From the NCBI RefSeq assembly GCF_015689175.1, contig NZ_CP065047.1, forward strand, positions 4,092,001 to 4,156,000: DNA of 64,000 nucleotides, written 5' to 3'. The notes beneath the pieces are model-generated. The model did not search any database and was not told where the DNA came from. It saw nothing but the letters and a program-made list of their open reading frames with translations. Position numbers and translations under genes: made by a program. This stretch comes from Mycobacterium kubicae. Its GTDB lineage: Bacteria > Actinomycetota > Actinomycetes > Mycobacteriales > Mycobacteriaceae. Of the stretch, positions 1 to 8,672 are shown piece by piece; position 1 is the stretch's first letter, and every line of letters starts with the position of its first letter.

Positions 1-1568
1 ACGATCACCCGGGTGTGTGCCTGCGGGTCGGCGGTGAGCGCGTCCACCACGGCGACCTCGTTCTCGTTGTCCAAGGCACTTGTCGCCTCGTCCACCAGCA
101 GTATCGGAGCACCTTTGAGCAGGGCTCGTGCAATGCTGACCCGCTGCCGTTCACCCCCGGACAGCGCTGACCCGGCTTCGCCCACAACCGTGTCCGCTCC
201 GTCGGGGAGCCGGGCGGTGAGCTCGTCGACTCGTGCTAATCGGATGGCGCGCGCGAAGCGTTCCTCGTCCGCCCGGGGGTCACCGGCAAAGACGTTGTCC
301 TTGATCGTTCCGTGGAAGAGGTAGGGGTGCTGGAACACGACGCTGGTGGCCTCTCGTCGTGCGTTTGCATCCAGCGTGGCTACATCGATCCCGTCGATGA
401 GTACCCGACCACTCGTCGGCTGGTGCAGTCCAGCGATCAACGCCAGGATGGTGCTCTTGCCGGACCCCGAAGGCCCGACGATGGCGGTCGCACTGCCCGG
501 CCGCAGAGTGAAGCTGACGCCGTCGAGGACCGGGGTATTGCCGGCGTAACTGAAAGTGACGTCGTCGAATTCGATGCTCGGGGCAGTCCCCCCGTCGTGG
601 AGTGCGGTGGACCCGGCGCTCATTGCGGGTGCGGTCAGCACCGAGTGAATCCGGTCGAGCGTCGCACGAGTGCTTTCCAACGCCGGCGCCAATTCACTGA
701 CGGTAGTGAATGGCTCCAGGTAGCGGGCCATCACAACGATCAACGCGATGGCCTGCGGCACAGTAAGGGTGCCGCCCACGGTCAGGGCGGCGGTGGCTCC
801 GGCGAGCCCAATGAGAGCCAGCTGGCTGGCAATGCTGAACAACAACTGTCCGGGAATCTGCATCCCCAGTAGCCGCAACGTCGCTCCGTGCTGGGCGGCC
901 AGAGCATTGCCGACCATGCTGCGCGCCGGCTCGACGCGGCGTGCGGCGCGCAACGCCTGCTGGGTCCGGGCGAACTCGATAATCCGTTCGGTGAGGGCGG
1001 AGTTGGCGTCGGCCGCCGCCGCGTCAGCACGTCGCGACAGTCGCACCGAGGCCCACAACGCGCCCAGTAACAACGGCACGCCCGCCAGCGCGGCGGCACC
1101 CAACTGCCACGAGATGGGCAACAACGCCAGCGCGATGACGGCCGGCAGCGCAACCGCCGTGATCAGCGGCGTGAGCAGGTTGACCACCAGACCGACGAGT
1201 TCGGGCCCGGTAGCGGCAATCGCCTGCCGCGCCGTTGCGGTGTTGTCGGCGCTGAACCAGTCCAGGCGGACGTCAGGAAGCCGGTCGGCGACGTCGTGCT
1301 GAGTGTGGTCGAGGACGGCGAATCCCAGGTCGAATCCTATTCGCGCGGTAGTGGTGTCAATGATCCAGCCGATTACCGTCGCGACGGTGAGCCAGCCCAG
1401 CCACGCCAACGCGCGTTGCGGAGTGTCGCTGAACAACGCCCCGATCAGCGGAACGAGCAACACGGTGGCCACCGCTCGCACTACCACGGACCCGAAGGCC
1501 AGTGCGGCAAAGCTGATGACCTTGGTCCGGCGATCGACCGGCACCAGGCTTATCCAGGTGCGGATCAT
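1..1568 (-). CDS. irtB: IrtB, ABC transporter half of the IrtAB siderophore system (3' end cut by window edge)
   Basis: Exporter-type ABC protein (membrane domain then ATPase domain) that pairs with IrtA to bring ferric carboxymycobactin/mycobactin iron across the inner membrane. About 522 codons are visible; the family is about 580 residues, so only the end of the ATPase domain is missing. Visible in the minus-strand translation are Walker A (GPSGSGKST), the signature ([14 protein letters not shown]) and Walker B (ILLVDEAT); the window ends just before the H-loop. The ATG at 1568 overlaps the irtA stop as ATGA, so the two are translationally coupled. Only the C-terminus is unseen; nothing suggests a pseudogene. 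Confidence 0.93.
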   Translation of the reverse strand, partial: MIRTWISLVPVDRRTKVISFAALAFGSVVVRAVATVLLVPLIGALFSDTPQRALAWLGWLTVATVIGWIIDTTTARIGFDLGFAVLDHTQHDVADRLPDVRLDWFSADNTATARQAIAATGPELVGLVVNLLTPLITAVALPAVIALALLPISWQLGAAALAGVPLLLGALWASVRLSRRADAAAADANSALTERIIEFARTQQALRAARRVEPARSMVGNALAAQHGATLRLLGMQIPGQLLFSIASQLALIGLAGATAALTVGGTLTVPQAIALIVVMARYLEPFTTVSELAPALESTRATLDRIHSVLTAPAMSAGSTALHDGGTAPSIEFDDVTFSYAGNTPVLDGVSFTLRPGSATAIVGPSGSGKSTILALIAGLHQPTSGRVLIDGIDVATLDANARREATSVVFQHPYLFHGTIKDNVFAGDPRADEERFARAIRLARVDELTARLPDGADTVVGEAGSALSGGERQRVSIARALLKGAPILLVDEATSALDNENEVAVVDALTADPQAHTRVI

Positions 1569-4204
1569 CGTGCAGCGTCCTGACCCGCGCTCGCGGCCAC
1601 CGCCTGGCGCTCGCCGGTCTGCTGCCCCATTTGCCAGAGCCGGCGGTAGCGTCCTTCGGCGGCGAGCAACTCGTCGTGGGTGCCCCGTTCGACGATCCGG
1701 CCGTGGTCGAGCACGACGATCTGGCTGGCCTCGGTCACGGTGTGCAGCCGATGCGCGATCACCAGCACGGTGCGGTCCCGGGTTAGCCGGTTCAGGGCTT
1801 GCTGTACCAGGTATTCCGATTCCGGGTCGGCATAGGCGGTCGCCTCATCGAGGATCAGGACCGGCGTGTCGGCAAGGATGGCGCGGGCGATGGTGAGCCG
1901 TTGGCGCTCCCCACCGGATAGCGCGGCGTTGGCGCCCAGGACGGTGTCGTATCCCCGCGGCATGCGCAGTATCCGTTCGTGAATCTGCGCCTCCCGGGCC
2001 GCGGCCTGGATCTGTTCCGTGGTGGCGTCGGGAACCGCCAAGGCGATGTTCTCGGCGACGGTGCCCTGCACCAGCTGGGTTTCTTGCAGGACGAAACCGA
2101 CGCTGCGGTACAGCTCATCGGCGGTCAAAGAACGAATGTCTTGTCCGTCAATGCGGATGGCGCCTTGGTCGACGTCATGGAATCGGGCCAGCAGCGCGGC
2201 AAGCGTGGACTTTCCCGACCCGGACGGGCCGACCAGCGCGGTGACCGTGCCCGGCCGCAACTGCAGTGACACGTCATGGATCACCGGGACGTCGGGACGG
2301 TAACCGAAGGTGACCCGGTCGAACACCACCGTCCCCGACGAGTCCGATGCGGTGACTTGTCCTTGCTGCTGCACCTCGAGTTCTGGCTCCGTGAGGGCAA
2401 CTTGGAGGCGGCGGGCGGCCAGCGTCCCCCCGCGAATACCACCGACGCCGTAGGCGATGCCGAGCAACCTGGTGCCAAAGGTGGTACCCAGCAACAGGAA
2501 TGGCAGGAGGTTGACCGGATCCATGCGATGGGTCACGACGAGCAGAGTTCCGGTGGCGGCGATGAGCCACAGAAATGTCGACGGCCGGGTGGCCAGATCC
2601 ATCATGGTCTTCTTGCCGGCCAGCGGGCGTTGCCAGGCGACGAGGAACCCGATGTACTCGTCGAGGCGTCGCCGGAAGCTCGACGCGGCGGCACCGCCGA
2701 AAACCCGGATCACCGGCTGGCCTTCGAGATACGCACCGGCTTCGTTGTTCATCTTTTCGGCCCATTTCTGGGACTGAGCGATACGGGGGCCGGACTGAAT
2801 CATGAGCGCCGACGATGTCACCAGGTACACCAGTACCGGCCCGAACAGTACGAGTGCCACCCGCCAATCGACGATGAACAAGTAGACCAGCACCGCCACC
2901 GGCGCCACGACCGCATTGACGGCGTCCGGCACGGCATGGGTGACCAGATAGTGCAGTGACAGCGTGTCGTCTTGCACCAGCGCCTTGATAGACCCCGAGC
3001 CTCGGGCGGTGAACCAGCCGAGTGGCAACCGGGATAGCTTGCCCAACAACCTTGATCGCAGACCGCGTGCGAATCTGGCGTCGACCACGTGTAACCAGAG
3101 GGTGAGCGCGGCTCCGAGCAGGGTGCCCAATCCCGGTAGCGAGATGGCCGCGACGCCCACGTCCCAGAGTTGGGACTCGTCGGCACCCGAGATGAGCAAC
3201 CGAGCCAATTCGACGAGCAGCACGAACGGCGCCAGCTGCACCAGTGTGACGATGGCCTGCAAGACGCCGGAGACGATCAGGGCTGAACGAAGCGGCGCCA
3301 GCAACTGGCCGGCGGCCTGAGCGCGCCACCTGCCCCGGGGAGCTGGGGCAGCCACGTCGCTGAGCGCGGCCGTCACCGATTCCGGTTGGGGCGCAACGGC
3401 TTCGGGATCGCCACTAGGGGCGGTCGCTGCGACGGTTCCGGCTACTTGCGGCTCATCACCGCGGCGAGTGCCCATCTCCCGTCCGGCGCTCCAATACGCC
3501 TGCGCGTGCACCTCGGACTTGGGGAATCCGAACGCCTCACGCAGCCGCTTGCGCACCTGCTTGAGAGTGGTGGCCTCTGGCGTCGCCCAGGCATACCAGT
3601 TCGACCAGTCCCGCGTCTCGATAGCCTCGGCCAGCGACTTCTCATCCCGACGGCGAACCCAATGCACCTGCAACCGAGGATGTTCCGCGATGGGAATCAA
3701 GGTGTCGTGGTAGTCGTGTTGTTCGAGATACATCTCGATGGGCACGTCGTCCGGAACCGTCCCGATGATCCCGTTCATCCCCGGAATCGACGCGGAGTCG
3801 CCGACCAACAGGTAGCCGGCCGGCTGGTCCTCGGGTGCGTCGAATCGGGATGACCCCATCAGCGACATGACGGCGATGGTGGCGCCCGGTTGCACCGTGC
3901 GGGCCCATGTCGAGGCCGGCCCGGCCGGATCGTGCAGCACGACGTCGACCGCGAAGCGGCCGGCCGCCGCGTCTGCCTCTGAAATGGTGTAGGCGCGCTG
4001 GAATTCCGTCTTGGACCCGTCGGGATCGGGGAACCAGAACCGCAGCCACGCGGCAGGTTCGGCTTCAGCATCCTCGAACAGCGTCGGCGACTGCATGCGG
4101 ATCCGCACGAAATGTGGCGCAATCATTACGGTTTCGAGCACCGTCGCGGTATGGTCGCGCGCACCGAAGCCGCGCAGCATCGCCCCCTGAAAACCGCGTG
4201 CCAT
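1565..4204 (-). CDS. irtA: IrtA, ABC transporter with N-terminal FAD siderophore-reductase domain
   Basis: 879-residue partner of IrtB. The N-terminal ~270 residues are a siderophore-interacting flavoreductase domain (RAYT flavin-binding motif at 70-73, GDSASIPGM further on) that reduces bound ferric siderophore in the cytosol. A linker rich in Ala/Pro/Glu follows, then the six-helix membrane domain and an ATPase domain with [23 protein letters not shown] and LILDEAT. The ATG at 4204 is chosen over the TTG one codon upstream because it has a purine-rich GAGAGG ribosome site and matches the family start MARG. A candidate IdeR box lies 150 bp upstream, so iron repression is expected. The mycobactin genes mbtK-N that flank irtA in M. 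tuberculosis are not here. Confidence 0.95.
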   Translation of the reverse strand: MARGFQGAMLRGFGARDHTATVLETVMIAPHFVRIRMQSPTLFEDAEAEPAAWLRFWFPDPDGSKTEFQRAYTISEADAAAGRFAVDVVLHDPAGPASTWARTVQPGATIAVMSLMGSSRFDAPEDQPAGYLLVGDSASIPGMNGIIGTVPDDVPIEMYLEQHDYHDTLIPIAEHPRLQVHWVRRRDEKSLAEAIETRDWSNWYAWATPEATTLKQVRKRLREAFGFPKSEVHAQAYWSAGREMGTRRGDEPQVAGTVAATAPSGDPEAVAPQPESVTAALSDVAAPAPRGRWRAQAAGQLLAPLRSALIVSGVLQAIVTLVQLAPFVLLVELARLLISGADESQLWDVGVAAISLPGLGTLLGAALTLWLHVVDARFARGLRSRLLGKLSRLPLGWFTARGSGSIKALVQDDTLSLHYLVTHAVPDAVNAVVAPVAVLVYLFIVDWRVALVLFGPVLVYLVTSSALMIQSGPRIAQSQKWAEKMNNEAGAYLEGQPVIRVFGGAAASSFRRRLDEYIGFLVAWQRPLAGKKTMMDLATRPSTFLWLIAATGTLLVVTHRMDPVNLLPFLLLGTTFGTRLLGIAYGVGGIRGGTLAARRLQVALTEPELEVQQQGQVTASDSSGTVVFDRVTFGYRPDVPVIHDVSLQLRPGTVTALVGPSGSGKSTLAALLARFHDVDQGAIRIDGQDIRSLTADELYRSVGFVLQETQLVQGTVAENIALAVPDATTEQIQAAAREAQIHERILRMPRGYDTVLGANAALSGGERQRLTIARAILADTPVLILDEATAYADPESEYLVQQALNRLTRDRTVLVIAHRLHTVTEASQIVVLDHGRIVERGTHDELLAAEGRYRRLWQMGQQTGERQAVAASAGQDAAR

Positions 4205-4351
4205 CAACGATCCTCTCCCGCGGCGGTGTACCCCGCCACGACTTCTCCGATCGCGCGGCCCGGCACCATCTCGACCGTCGGCCGCCTGGACGCGTCGTGA
4301 CAGCGGCGGTCTGGCAGCACACCTAGGACTAGTAAGTTACCCACCACAAAC

Positions 4352-4370
4352 TAAGGGTTGCCTTACCATA
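4352..4370 (-). promoter_or_regulatory. candidate IdeR iron box upstream of irtA
   Basis: An imperfect palindrome whose minus strand reads TATGGTAAGGCAACCCTTA. It matches 13 of 19 positions of the mycobacterial IdeR consensus TTAGGTTAGGCTAACCTAA as I recall it. It lies in the 191-bp gap upstream of irtA, where an IdeR-repressed promoter is expected. Binding is inferred. Confidence 0.5.
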
Positions 4371-4395
4371 GGTCAACTTCCGCCGCCTGACCGAG

Positions 4396-5016
4396 TTACA
4401 GGCCTTTACGTGCCTCACGCACAGCTCTGATTGCCGCCTCGTCCCCCTCGAGGTCCACTCGGGAGTCCCGCCCGACGGCGAAAAGGAGCAATTCCTCGGG
4501 CGCGCCGGTCACGGTGACCGCTGGGCCGCGGCCGGCGGTGAGCAGCGTCTTGCCCTCCGTCGTGCGCAGGGCGACGCGGCCGGGAACCTTCGCCAACGTC
4601 AGTCGACCCATGAGCGGCACCGTCCGACGCAGTCGTGCGGTCAAATTCGGGTCGAGTTCGCGCGGCTCCCAACCCGCCCCGGCACGGCGTACGTCTTCGT
4701 GGTGGATGAACATCTCGGCGACGTTGGCCACCGAGTCGAGCAATTTGAACGGCGAGTAGGACGGTGGACCGGATGCGATTTTGCCGACCAGTTCCTCCCA
4801 TTCCGTCTGTTGCGCCACTTGGTTCTGCACCTTCTCGGTGTGGTCGGCGAAGAACGGAATGAGGATGCCGGGCGCGGCGTCGAGGCGGTATTCCCGGATG
4901 ACCAAGTGGGCTGCCAAGTCACGCGTCGTCCACCCTTCACACAAGGTGGGCGCCTCTGGCCCGGCGGCAAGGATGGTCTCCACTAGGGCAGCGCGCTCCT
5001 GTTGTGCGATGGACAT
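4396..5016 (-). CDS. TIGR03085-type DinB-like metal-binding protein
   Basis: 206-residue protein of the mycothiol-dependent maleylpyruvate isomerase/DinB-like four-helix superfamily. The N-terminus (QERAALVETI..., GPEAPTLCEGWTTRDLAAHL) is the characteristic first helix and metal-ligand His segment; a second helical pair and a small alpha/beta tail (VTVTGAPEELLLFA...GRDS) follow. Its substrate is unknown; relatives use mycothiol or metal-dependent chemistry. The ATG at 5016 has a strong AAGGAG site 8 bases upstream, which decides against the longer frame. It stands alone, codirectional with irtA but 191 bp away, so an iron role is not implied. Confidence 0.8.
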   Translation of the reverse strand: MSIAQQERAALVETILAAGPEAPTLCEGWTTRDLAAHLVIREYRLDAAPGILIPFFADHTEKVQNQVAQQTEWEELVGKIASGPPSYSPFKLLDSVANVAEMFIHHEDVRRAGAGWEPRELDPNLTARLRRTVPLMGRLTLAKVPGRVALRTTEGKTLLTAGRGPAVTVTGAPEELLLFAVGRDSRVDLEGDEAAIRAVREARKGL

Positions 5017-5149
5017 CTGGTCTCCTTCGGCTGAGAACCGGTCAAAGGCGGGGCGGGCTAACCGACGCCATAGCATGACGCTACCGATTCTTCCGACGCT
5101 GTCGCGATCGAATGTTTCGAACGTACGTGCGATGGCTATCCGGCCTGGC

Positions 5150-5365
5150 ATGACCAACGATGTGCGGCAAGCCCCGCAGGAGAACCCCGAGAAGGACCCC
5201 GACCAGTGGGTGACCGGCGAAGAGCCGATGACCGGTCCGCAACGCAGCTACGTGCGCACGCTGGCCCAAGAGGCCGGTCGAGACCTACCCGACAACCTCA
5301 CCAAAGCCGAGGCGTCGCGACTGATCGAGGAGTTGCAGCAAGAAACCGGCCGGGGCGCGGGCTAG
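5150..5365 (+). CDS. DUF3072 small protein
   Basis: 71-residue soluble protein. The central segment PMTGPQRSYVRTLAQEAG followed by LTKAEASRLIEELQ is the DUF3072 signature, a short helical motif found in actinobacterial small proteins and resembling DUF3072/SAP-like helix pairs. An in-frame ATG six codons upstream (5132) is an alternative start. The acidic, proline-rich N-terminus looks disordered. No function is known and no operon partner is evident; it points toward the 3' end of the convergent tRNA-Leu gene. Confidence 0.7.
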   Translation: MTNDVRQAPQENPEKDPDQWVTGEEPMTGPQRSYVRTLAQEAGRDLPDNLTKAEASRLIEELQQETGRGAG

Positions 5366-5387
5366 AGTCTGCGCCCGCCCGCCACCG

Positions 5388-5469
5388 TGCGCGAGGGGGG
5401 ACTCGAACCCCCACGTCCTAAGACACTGGAACCTAAATCCAGCGCGTATACCAATTCCGCCACTCGCGC
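5388..5469 (-). tRNA. leuX: tRNA-Leu (anticodon UAG)
   Basis: 82-nt tRNA without encoded CCA. The acceptor stem GCGCGAG pairs with CTCGCGC, the T-arm is GGGGGTTCGAGTCCCCC, and the anticodon loop ATTTAGG gives UAG (reads CUA). The long variable arm fits a class II leucine tRNA. It is divergent from lprD, whose possible upstream ATG abuts the tRNA 5' end. M. tuberculosis has a leucine tRNA at the same place; the symbol is tentative. Confidence 0.95.
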
Positions 5470-5508
5470 ATGAGCGCCTCACAGACTACCGCGCGGTACC
5501 GTCTTGGT

Positions 5509-5889
5509 GTGTCCACTACGCATCGTCGCAGGCCGGCGCTGATCGCTCTGGTGATCATCGCCGCCTGTGGGTGCCTGGCCCTGGGGTGGTGGCAGTGGAC
5601 ACGCTTTCAATCGACGTCGGGGAGCTACCAGAACCTGGGCTATGCGCTGCAATGGCCGCTGTTCGCCTGGTTCTGCGTCTATGCGTATCGCAATTTCGTC
5701 CGCTACGAGGACGCGCCGCCGCAACCGCAAAGCGCCACGGTGCCAACCGAAATACCCGCCGGACTCCTCCCCGAGCGAGCAGAACCCAGGCAACCGCCGG
5801 CGGACGATCCCGCTCTGCGTGAATACAACGCGTACCTGGCCGAACTCGCCAAACACGATGCCCAGAAACAGAACAGGACCACCGCATGA
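5509..5889 (+). CDS. lprD: LprD-like lipoprotein
   Basis: 126-residue protein matching Rv1343c in length and context. A basic N-terminus (THRRRPAL) precedes a hydrophobic segment ending in IIAACG, a plausible lipobox with Cys as the lipidated residue, so it is probably an anchored envelope protein; a second hydrophobic stretch (LQWPLFAWFCVYAY) suggests another membrane helix. The C-terminal half is Pro/Glu-rich and ends in a conserved EYNAYLAEL helix. The GTG at 5509 is preferred over the ATG at 5470 because the latter starts at the very edge of the tRNA gene. The stop overlaps the next ATG (ATGA). Confidence 0.82.
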   Translation: MSTTHRRRPALIALVIIAACGCLALGWWQWTRFQSTSGSYQNLGYALQWPLFAWFCVYAYRNFVRYEDAPPQPQSATVPTEIPAGLLPERAEPRQPPADDPALREYNAYLAELAKHDAQKQNRTTA

Positions 5890-6242
5890 CCGGACCCGAG
5901 ACTCCTGAAGCGCCGCAGACGGCGTCCGTTTTTCCTGTCGAAAAGATCCGTACGGCGCTGACCGCCTATCGAATCATGGCGTGGGCGACGGGCCTGTGGC
6001 TCATCGCCCTGTGCGGAGAACTGGTCTCGCACTTCGTCTTCCACCGCGAGATCCGCTGGATCGAAGTCGTGCACGGCTGGGTGTACTTCATCTACGTACT
6101 CGCCGCTTTCAACCTCGCCGTCAAGGTCCGCTGGCCGATCGGCAAGACGGTCGGCGTCTTGCTCGCCGGGACCGTGCCGCTGCTGGGCATCATCGTCGAG
6201 CACTTCCAAAGCCGGGACGTCAAAGCCCGCTTCGACCTCTAA
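5886..6242 (+). CDS. DUF3817 membrane protein
   Basis: 118-residue integral membrane protein (Rv1342c-like). Three hydrophobic helices are visible: ATGLWLIALCGELVS, WVYFIYVLAAFNLAV and VGVLLAGTVPLLGII, joined by short polar loops, with HFVFHREIRWIEVVHGW between the first two, typical of DUF3817. Function is unknown. It is translationally coupled to lprD and so is probably made with it. It converges with rdgB, overlapping its stop by four bases. Confidence 0.85.
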   Translation: MTGPETPEAPQTASVFPVEKIRTALTAYRIMAWATGLWLIALCGELVSHFVFHREIRWIEVVHGWVYFIYVLAAFNLAVKVRWPIGKTVGVLLAGTVPLLGIIVEHFQSRDVKARFDL

Positions 6243-6835
6243 GTAGGCGCCAACCCACGCAGCGCCGGCAGCAGCATCGCCAGCGCACGACCACGATGAG
6301 ATACCTCGTCCTTCTCGGCGGGGCTCAGCTGCGCCGCCGTGCGATCCTCCCCGTCCGGGATGAAGACCGGGTCGTAGCCGAAGCCGCCTTCTCCGCGCGG
6401 TTCCCTGGCAATTCGACCCGGCCACTCACCGCGCACCACCACCTCACCCGACGCGGATACCAAGGCGCAGGCCGACACGAAGGCCGCTGCGCGCCGCTCG
6501 TCAGGCACGTCGCGCAGTTGCGCGAGTAGCAATGCGGTGTTGGCGGCATCCTCGCCATGGGTCCCCGACCACCGCGCCGACAGCACGCCTGGCATGCCGT
6601 TCAGAGCGGCGACTTCCAGACCCGAGTCGTCGGCGACACTGGCCAGACCGGTCGCGGCGAACGCGTCGCGGGCCTTGGCCAAGGCGTTGTCTTCGAACGT
6701 TGCACCGGTCTCCGGCGCTTCGTCGAAAGCGGGAACATCGTCGAGCGACACCAGGGTCAGACCGGACAATCCGGCACCGTCGAGCACGCGGCGTAACTCG
6801 GCCAGCTTCTTGAGGTTGCGGCTGGCCACCAGCAC
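6239..6835 (-). CDS. rdgB: RdgB/HAM1 non-canonical purine NTP pyrophosphatase
   Basis: About 198 residues. Hydrolyses dITP/XTP/ITP to monophosphates, keeping deaminated purines out of nucleic acids. Hallmarks: ASRNLKKLAEL near the N-terminus, FEDNALAKA, VADDSGLEVAAL (catalytic Asp), PGVLSARW, and GFGYDPVF near the end, then SHRGRAL. The start is uncertain: GTG at 6835 follows the rph stop by five bases and gives a family-like N-terminus; the relative in M. tuberculosis is six residues longer. It is the last gene of the rph-rdgB pair. Confidence 0.92.
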   Translation of the reverse strand: MLVASRNLKKLAELRRVLDGAGLSGLTLVSLDDVPAFDEAPETGATFEDNALAKARDAFAATGLASVADDSGLEVAALNGMPGVLSARWSGTHGEDAANTALLLAQLRDVPDERRAAAFVSACALVSASGEVVVRGEWPGRIAREPRGEGGFGYDPVFIPDGEDRTAAQLSPAEKDEVSHRGRALAMLLPALRGLAPT

Positions 6836-6840
6836 CCGGG

Positions 6841-7620
6841 TCAGCTTCCGAACGCCTTGGGCTGCGACGCTCCCTCGGGCAGCACACCCGGATACGGAAG
6901 GGCCAACGCGTCGCGTTGCGCGGCGAACAACGTGTCGCATGCGTTCAACGCCATGTCGAGGAGCTTGTCCAGCGTGGAGCGCGGAAAGGTCGCTCCCTCA
7001 CCGGTGCCCTGGACTTCCACCAATGTTCCGGTGTCGGTGGCGACCACATTCATGTCCACCTCGGCGCGCGAGTCCTCCTCGTACGGAAGGTCGGCGCGCA
7101 CCCTGCCGTCGACCACGCCGACGCTCACCGCCGCGATGGCACACGACAATGGCCGGGGATCGGACAACTTCCCCGCTGCCCCGAGGTAGGTCACCGCATC
7201 GGCCAGCGCCACGTAGGCGCCCGTGATGGCCGCGGTCCGGGTGCCGCCGTCAGCCTGTAAGACGTCGCAGTCCACGGCAATTGTGTTCTCTCCCAACGCC
7301 CCCAAATCGATGCAGGCCCGCAGCGATCGGCCGACCAGACGGCTGATCTCCTGGGTGCGGCCGCTGGGCCGCCCTTTGATCGATTCACGGTCGGAACGGG
7401 TATGGGTGGCCGACGGCAACATCGCGTACTCGGCGGTCAACCAGCCCAGGCCCGATCCCTTGCGCCACCGGGGTACCCCTTCGGTGACGCTGGCAGTGCA
7501 CATGACCTTGGTACGGCCGAACTCGACAAGCACCGAACCCGCGGGATAGTCAGTGAAACCTCGGGTGATCACCACCGGGCGAAGCTCGTCGTCGAGGCGA
7601 CCGTCTTCTCTTTTGGACAC
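6841..7620 (-). CDS. rph: Ribonuclease PH
   Basis: 259-residue phosphorolytic 3'-5' exoribonuclease that trims tRNA 3' ends using phosphate. Motifs include [35 protein letters not shown] and [13 protein letters not shown], all near their usual places; length is normal for the family. It lies directly upstream of rdgB. In M. tuberculosis it directly follows the Rv1339 phosphodiesterase gene; here an hsp18 insertion of about 1 kb separates them, so it must now have its own promoter in the divergent gap 7621-7774. Confidence 0.95.
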   Translation of the reverse strand: MSKREDGRLDDELRPVVITRGFTDYPAGSVLVEFGRTKVMCTASVTEGVPRWRKGSGLGWLTAEYAMLPSATHTRSDRESIKGRPSGRTQEISRLVGRSLRACIDLGALGENTIAVDCDVLQADGGTRTAAITGAYVALADAVTYLGAAGKLSDPRPLSCAIAAVSVGVVDGRVRADLPYEEDSRAEVDMNVVATDTGTLVEVQGTGEGATFPRSTLDKLLDMALNACDTLFAAQRDALALPYPGVLPEGASQPKAFGS

Positions 7621-7674
7621 GACGCCAACCCTAGCGACCGCACGCTGACCATTGACGACTTGCTCGAAATCTTC

Positions 7675-7703
7675 TTGCGCTCGGCTCCGACAGGTGATAT
7701 ATA
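7675..7703 (+). promoter_or_regulatory. candidate hsp18 promoter
   Basis: A TTGCGC -35-like box (7675-7680), 17-bp spacer and TATATA -10-like box (7698-7703) point rightward to hsp18, with transcription expected near 7710. Inferred from sequence only; the T/A-rich core stands out from the GC-rich surroundings. Confidence 0.45.
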
Positions 7704-7707
7704 AAAC

Positions 7708-7725
7708 CTATGCCGCATGGCATAG
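7708..7725. promoter_or_regulatory. palindrome at the expected hsp18 transcription start
   Basis: CTATGCC-GCAT-GGCATAG: perfect 7-bp arms around a 4-bp spacer. It lies just downstream of the candidate -10 box and about 50 bp before the ATG, where a repressor would block transcription. It does not look like the HspR (HAIR) motif. The bound protein is unknown. Confidence 0.45.
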
Positions 7726-7774
7726 ATTAACTCAACCCCACGACACTAAGATTGGAGAGTTGGAGGTGGCGACC

Positions 7775-8191
7775 ATGTTGATGCGAACCGACCCGTTCCG
7801 TGACCTCGATCGCTTCACTCAGCAAGTGTTCGGGACTGCGGCCCGCCCGGCGGCCATGCCGATGGATGCCTGGCGCGAAGGCGAGGAGTTCATCGTCGAG
7901 TTCGATCTGCCTGGCATGAACGAGAATTCGCTGGATCTGGACATCGAGCGCAACGTGGTGACGGTGCGCGCCGAGCGTCCCGCGGTTGACCCGAGCCGAG
8001 AGATGCTGGCCGCCGAACGCCCGCGCGGTGTCTTCAGTCGCCAGTTGGTGCTCGGCGACAATCTCGACACCGAGAAGATCGACGCGTCTTACGACGGCGG
8101 CGTCCTGCGGCTGCGCATCCCGGTGGCCGAGAAGGCGAAGCCGCGCAAGATTTCGATTGCCCGGAACGGACACAAGGCAATCGACGCCTGA
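7775..8191 (+). CDS. hsp18: Hsp20-family 18-kDa heat-shock protein/antigen
   Basis: 138-residue small heat-shock protein, an ATP-independent chaperone holding unfolded proteins. The N-terminus ([14 protein letters not shown]) and alpha-crystallin core ([61 protein letters not shown]) closely resemble the M. leprae/M. avium 18-kDa antigen as remembered. A GGAGG site ends six bases before the ATG; a GTG three codons upstream is possible but less likely. M. tuberculosis lacks this gene here. It sits on the opposite strand to rph and the Rv1339 homologue and splits what is one gene block in M. tuberculosis. Confidence 0.95.
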   Translation: MLMRTDPFRDLDRFTQQVFGTAARPAAMPMDAWREGEEFIVEFDLPGMNENSLDLDIERNVVTVRAERPAVDPSREMLAAERPRGVFSRQLVLGDNLDTEKIDASYDGGVLRLRIPVAEKAKPRKISIARNGHKAIDA

Positions 8192-8222
8192 CTGGCCGGT
8201 GCGCCCGGCGAGGTGGTCGGAG

Positions 8223-8534
8223 ATGACGCGCGTGTGCACGGTGGCGGCAGCACCAGCGACGATCGATGCTGCGGGGCTGTTCGATCTGGACCCCGACACA
8301 GCGGACCTGCTCGCTGAGATCGACGCCGTCTTGTGCGCGGCGCTCGTCCCTTCCCGCCGGCCACCGGCACCGCCGGCCATCGGCTGCGCCGTGGCGGGGC
8401 CGCGGTTGGCCGATCGGTCGAGCGCTGCACTGGTGCGGCCGCGACGCGTACCAGCGCAGCGCGTCCGAGCGGTTCAACGCAGTCCTCCGCGGCGAGTGAC
8501 CAACGAAGAGGAAAACGAAATGGAAGGCAGGTGA
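8223..8534 (+). CDS. hypothetical small protein downstream of hsp18
   Basis: 103-residue ORF, 31 bp after hsp18 and with a GGAG site just before its ATG. The N-terminal half (IDAAGLFDLDPDTADLLAEIDAVLCAAL) is acidic and helical; the second half is Pro/Arg-rich and basic. No known family is recognised. Position and RBS suggest cotranscription with hsp18. Other frames over the same bases are also open in this GC-rich DNA, so coding status is likely but not certain. If real, it could be a small partner of the chaperone; that is inference. Confidence 0.5.
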   Translation: MTRVCTVAAAPATIDAAGLFDLDPDTADLLAEIDAVLCAALVPSRRPPAPPAIGCAVAGPRLADRSSAALVRPRRVPAQRVRAVQRSPPRRVTNEEENEMEGR

Positions 8535-8672
8535 TGACATCACGGCTGGCCTAGCCGAGTGACCCGCACCCCGGTCGAGACCTAGGGCGCCAGATCCTCA
8601 CAGAGACGCGCCGTTGCCTAGACAGGCGACTCCGGGGGCGGGCACCCGGCGCACCAACGCGAAGAACCCCGC

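Noticed and set aside
1..1568. frameshift in irtB because no long start-to-stop frame is seen
   Set aside because: The minus-strand frame is open through to the window edge with all expected ATPase motifs; it is merely truncated by the edge.
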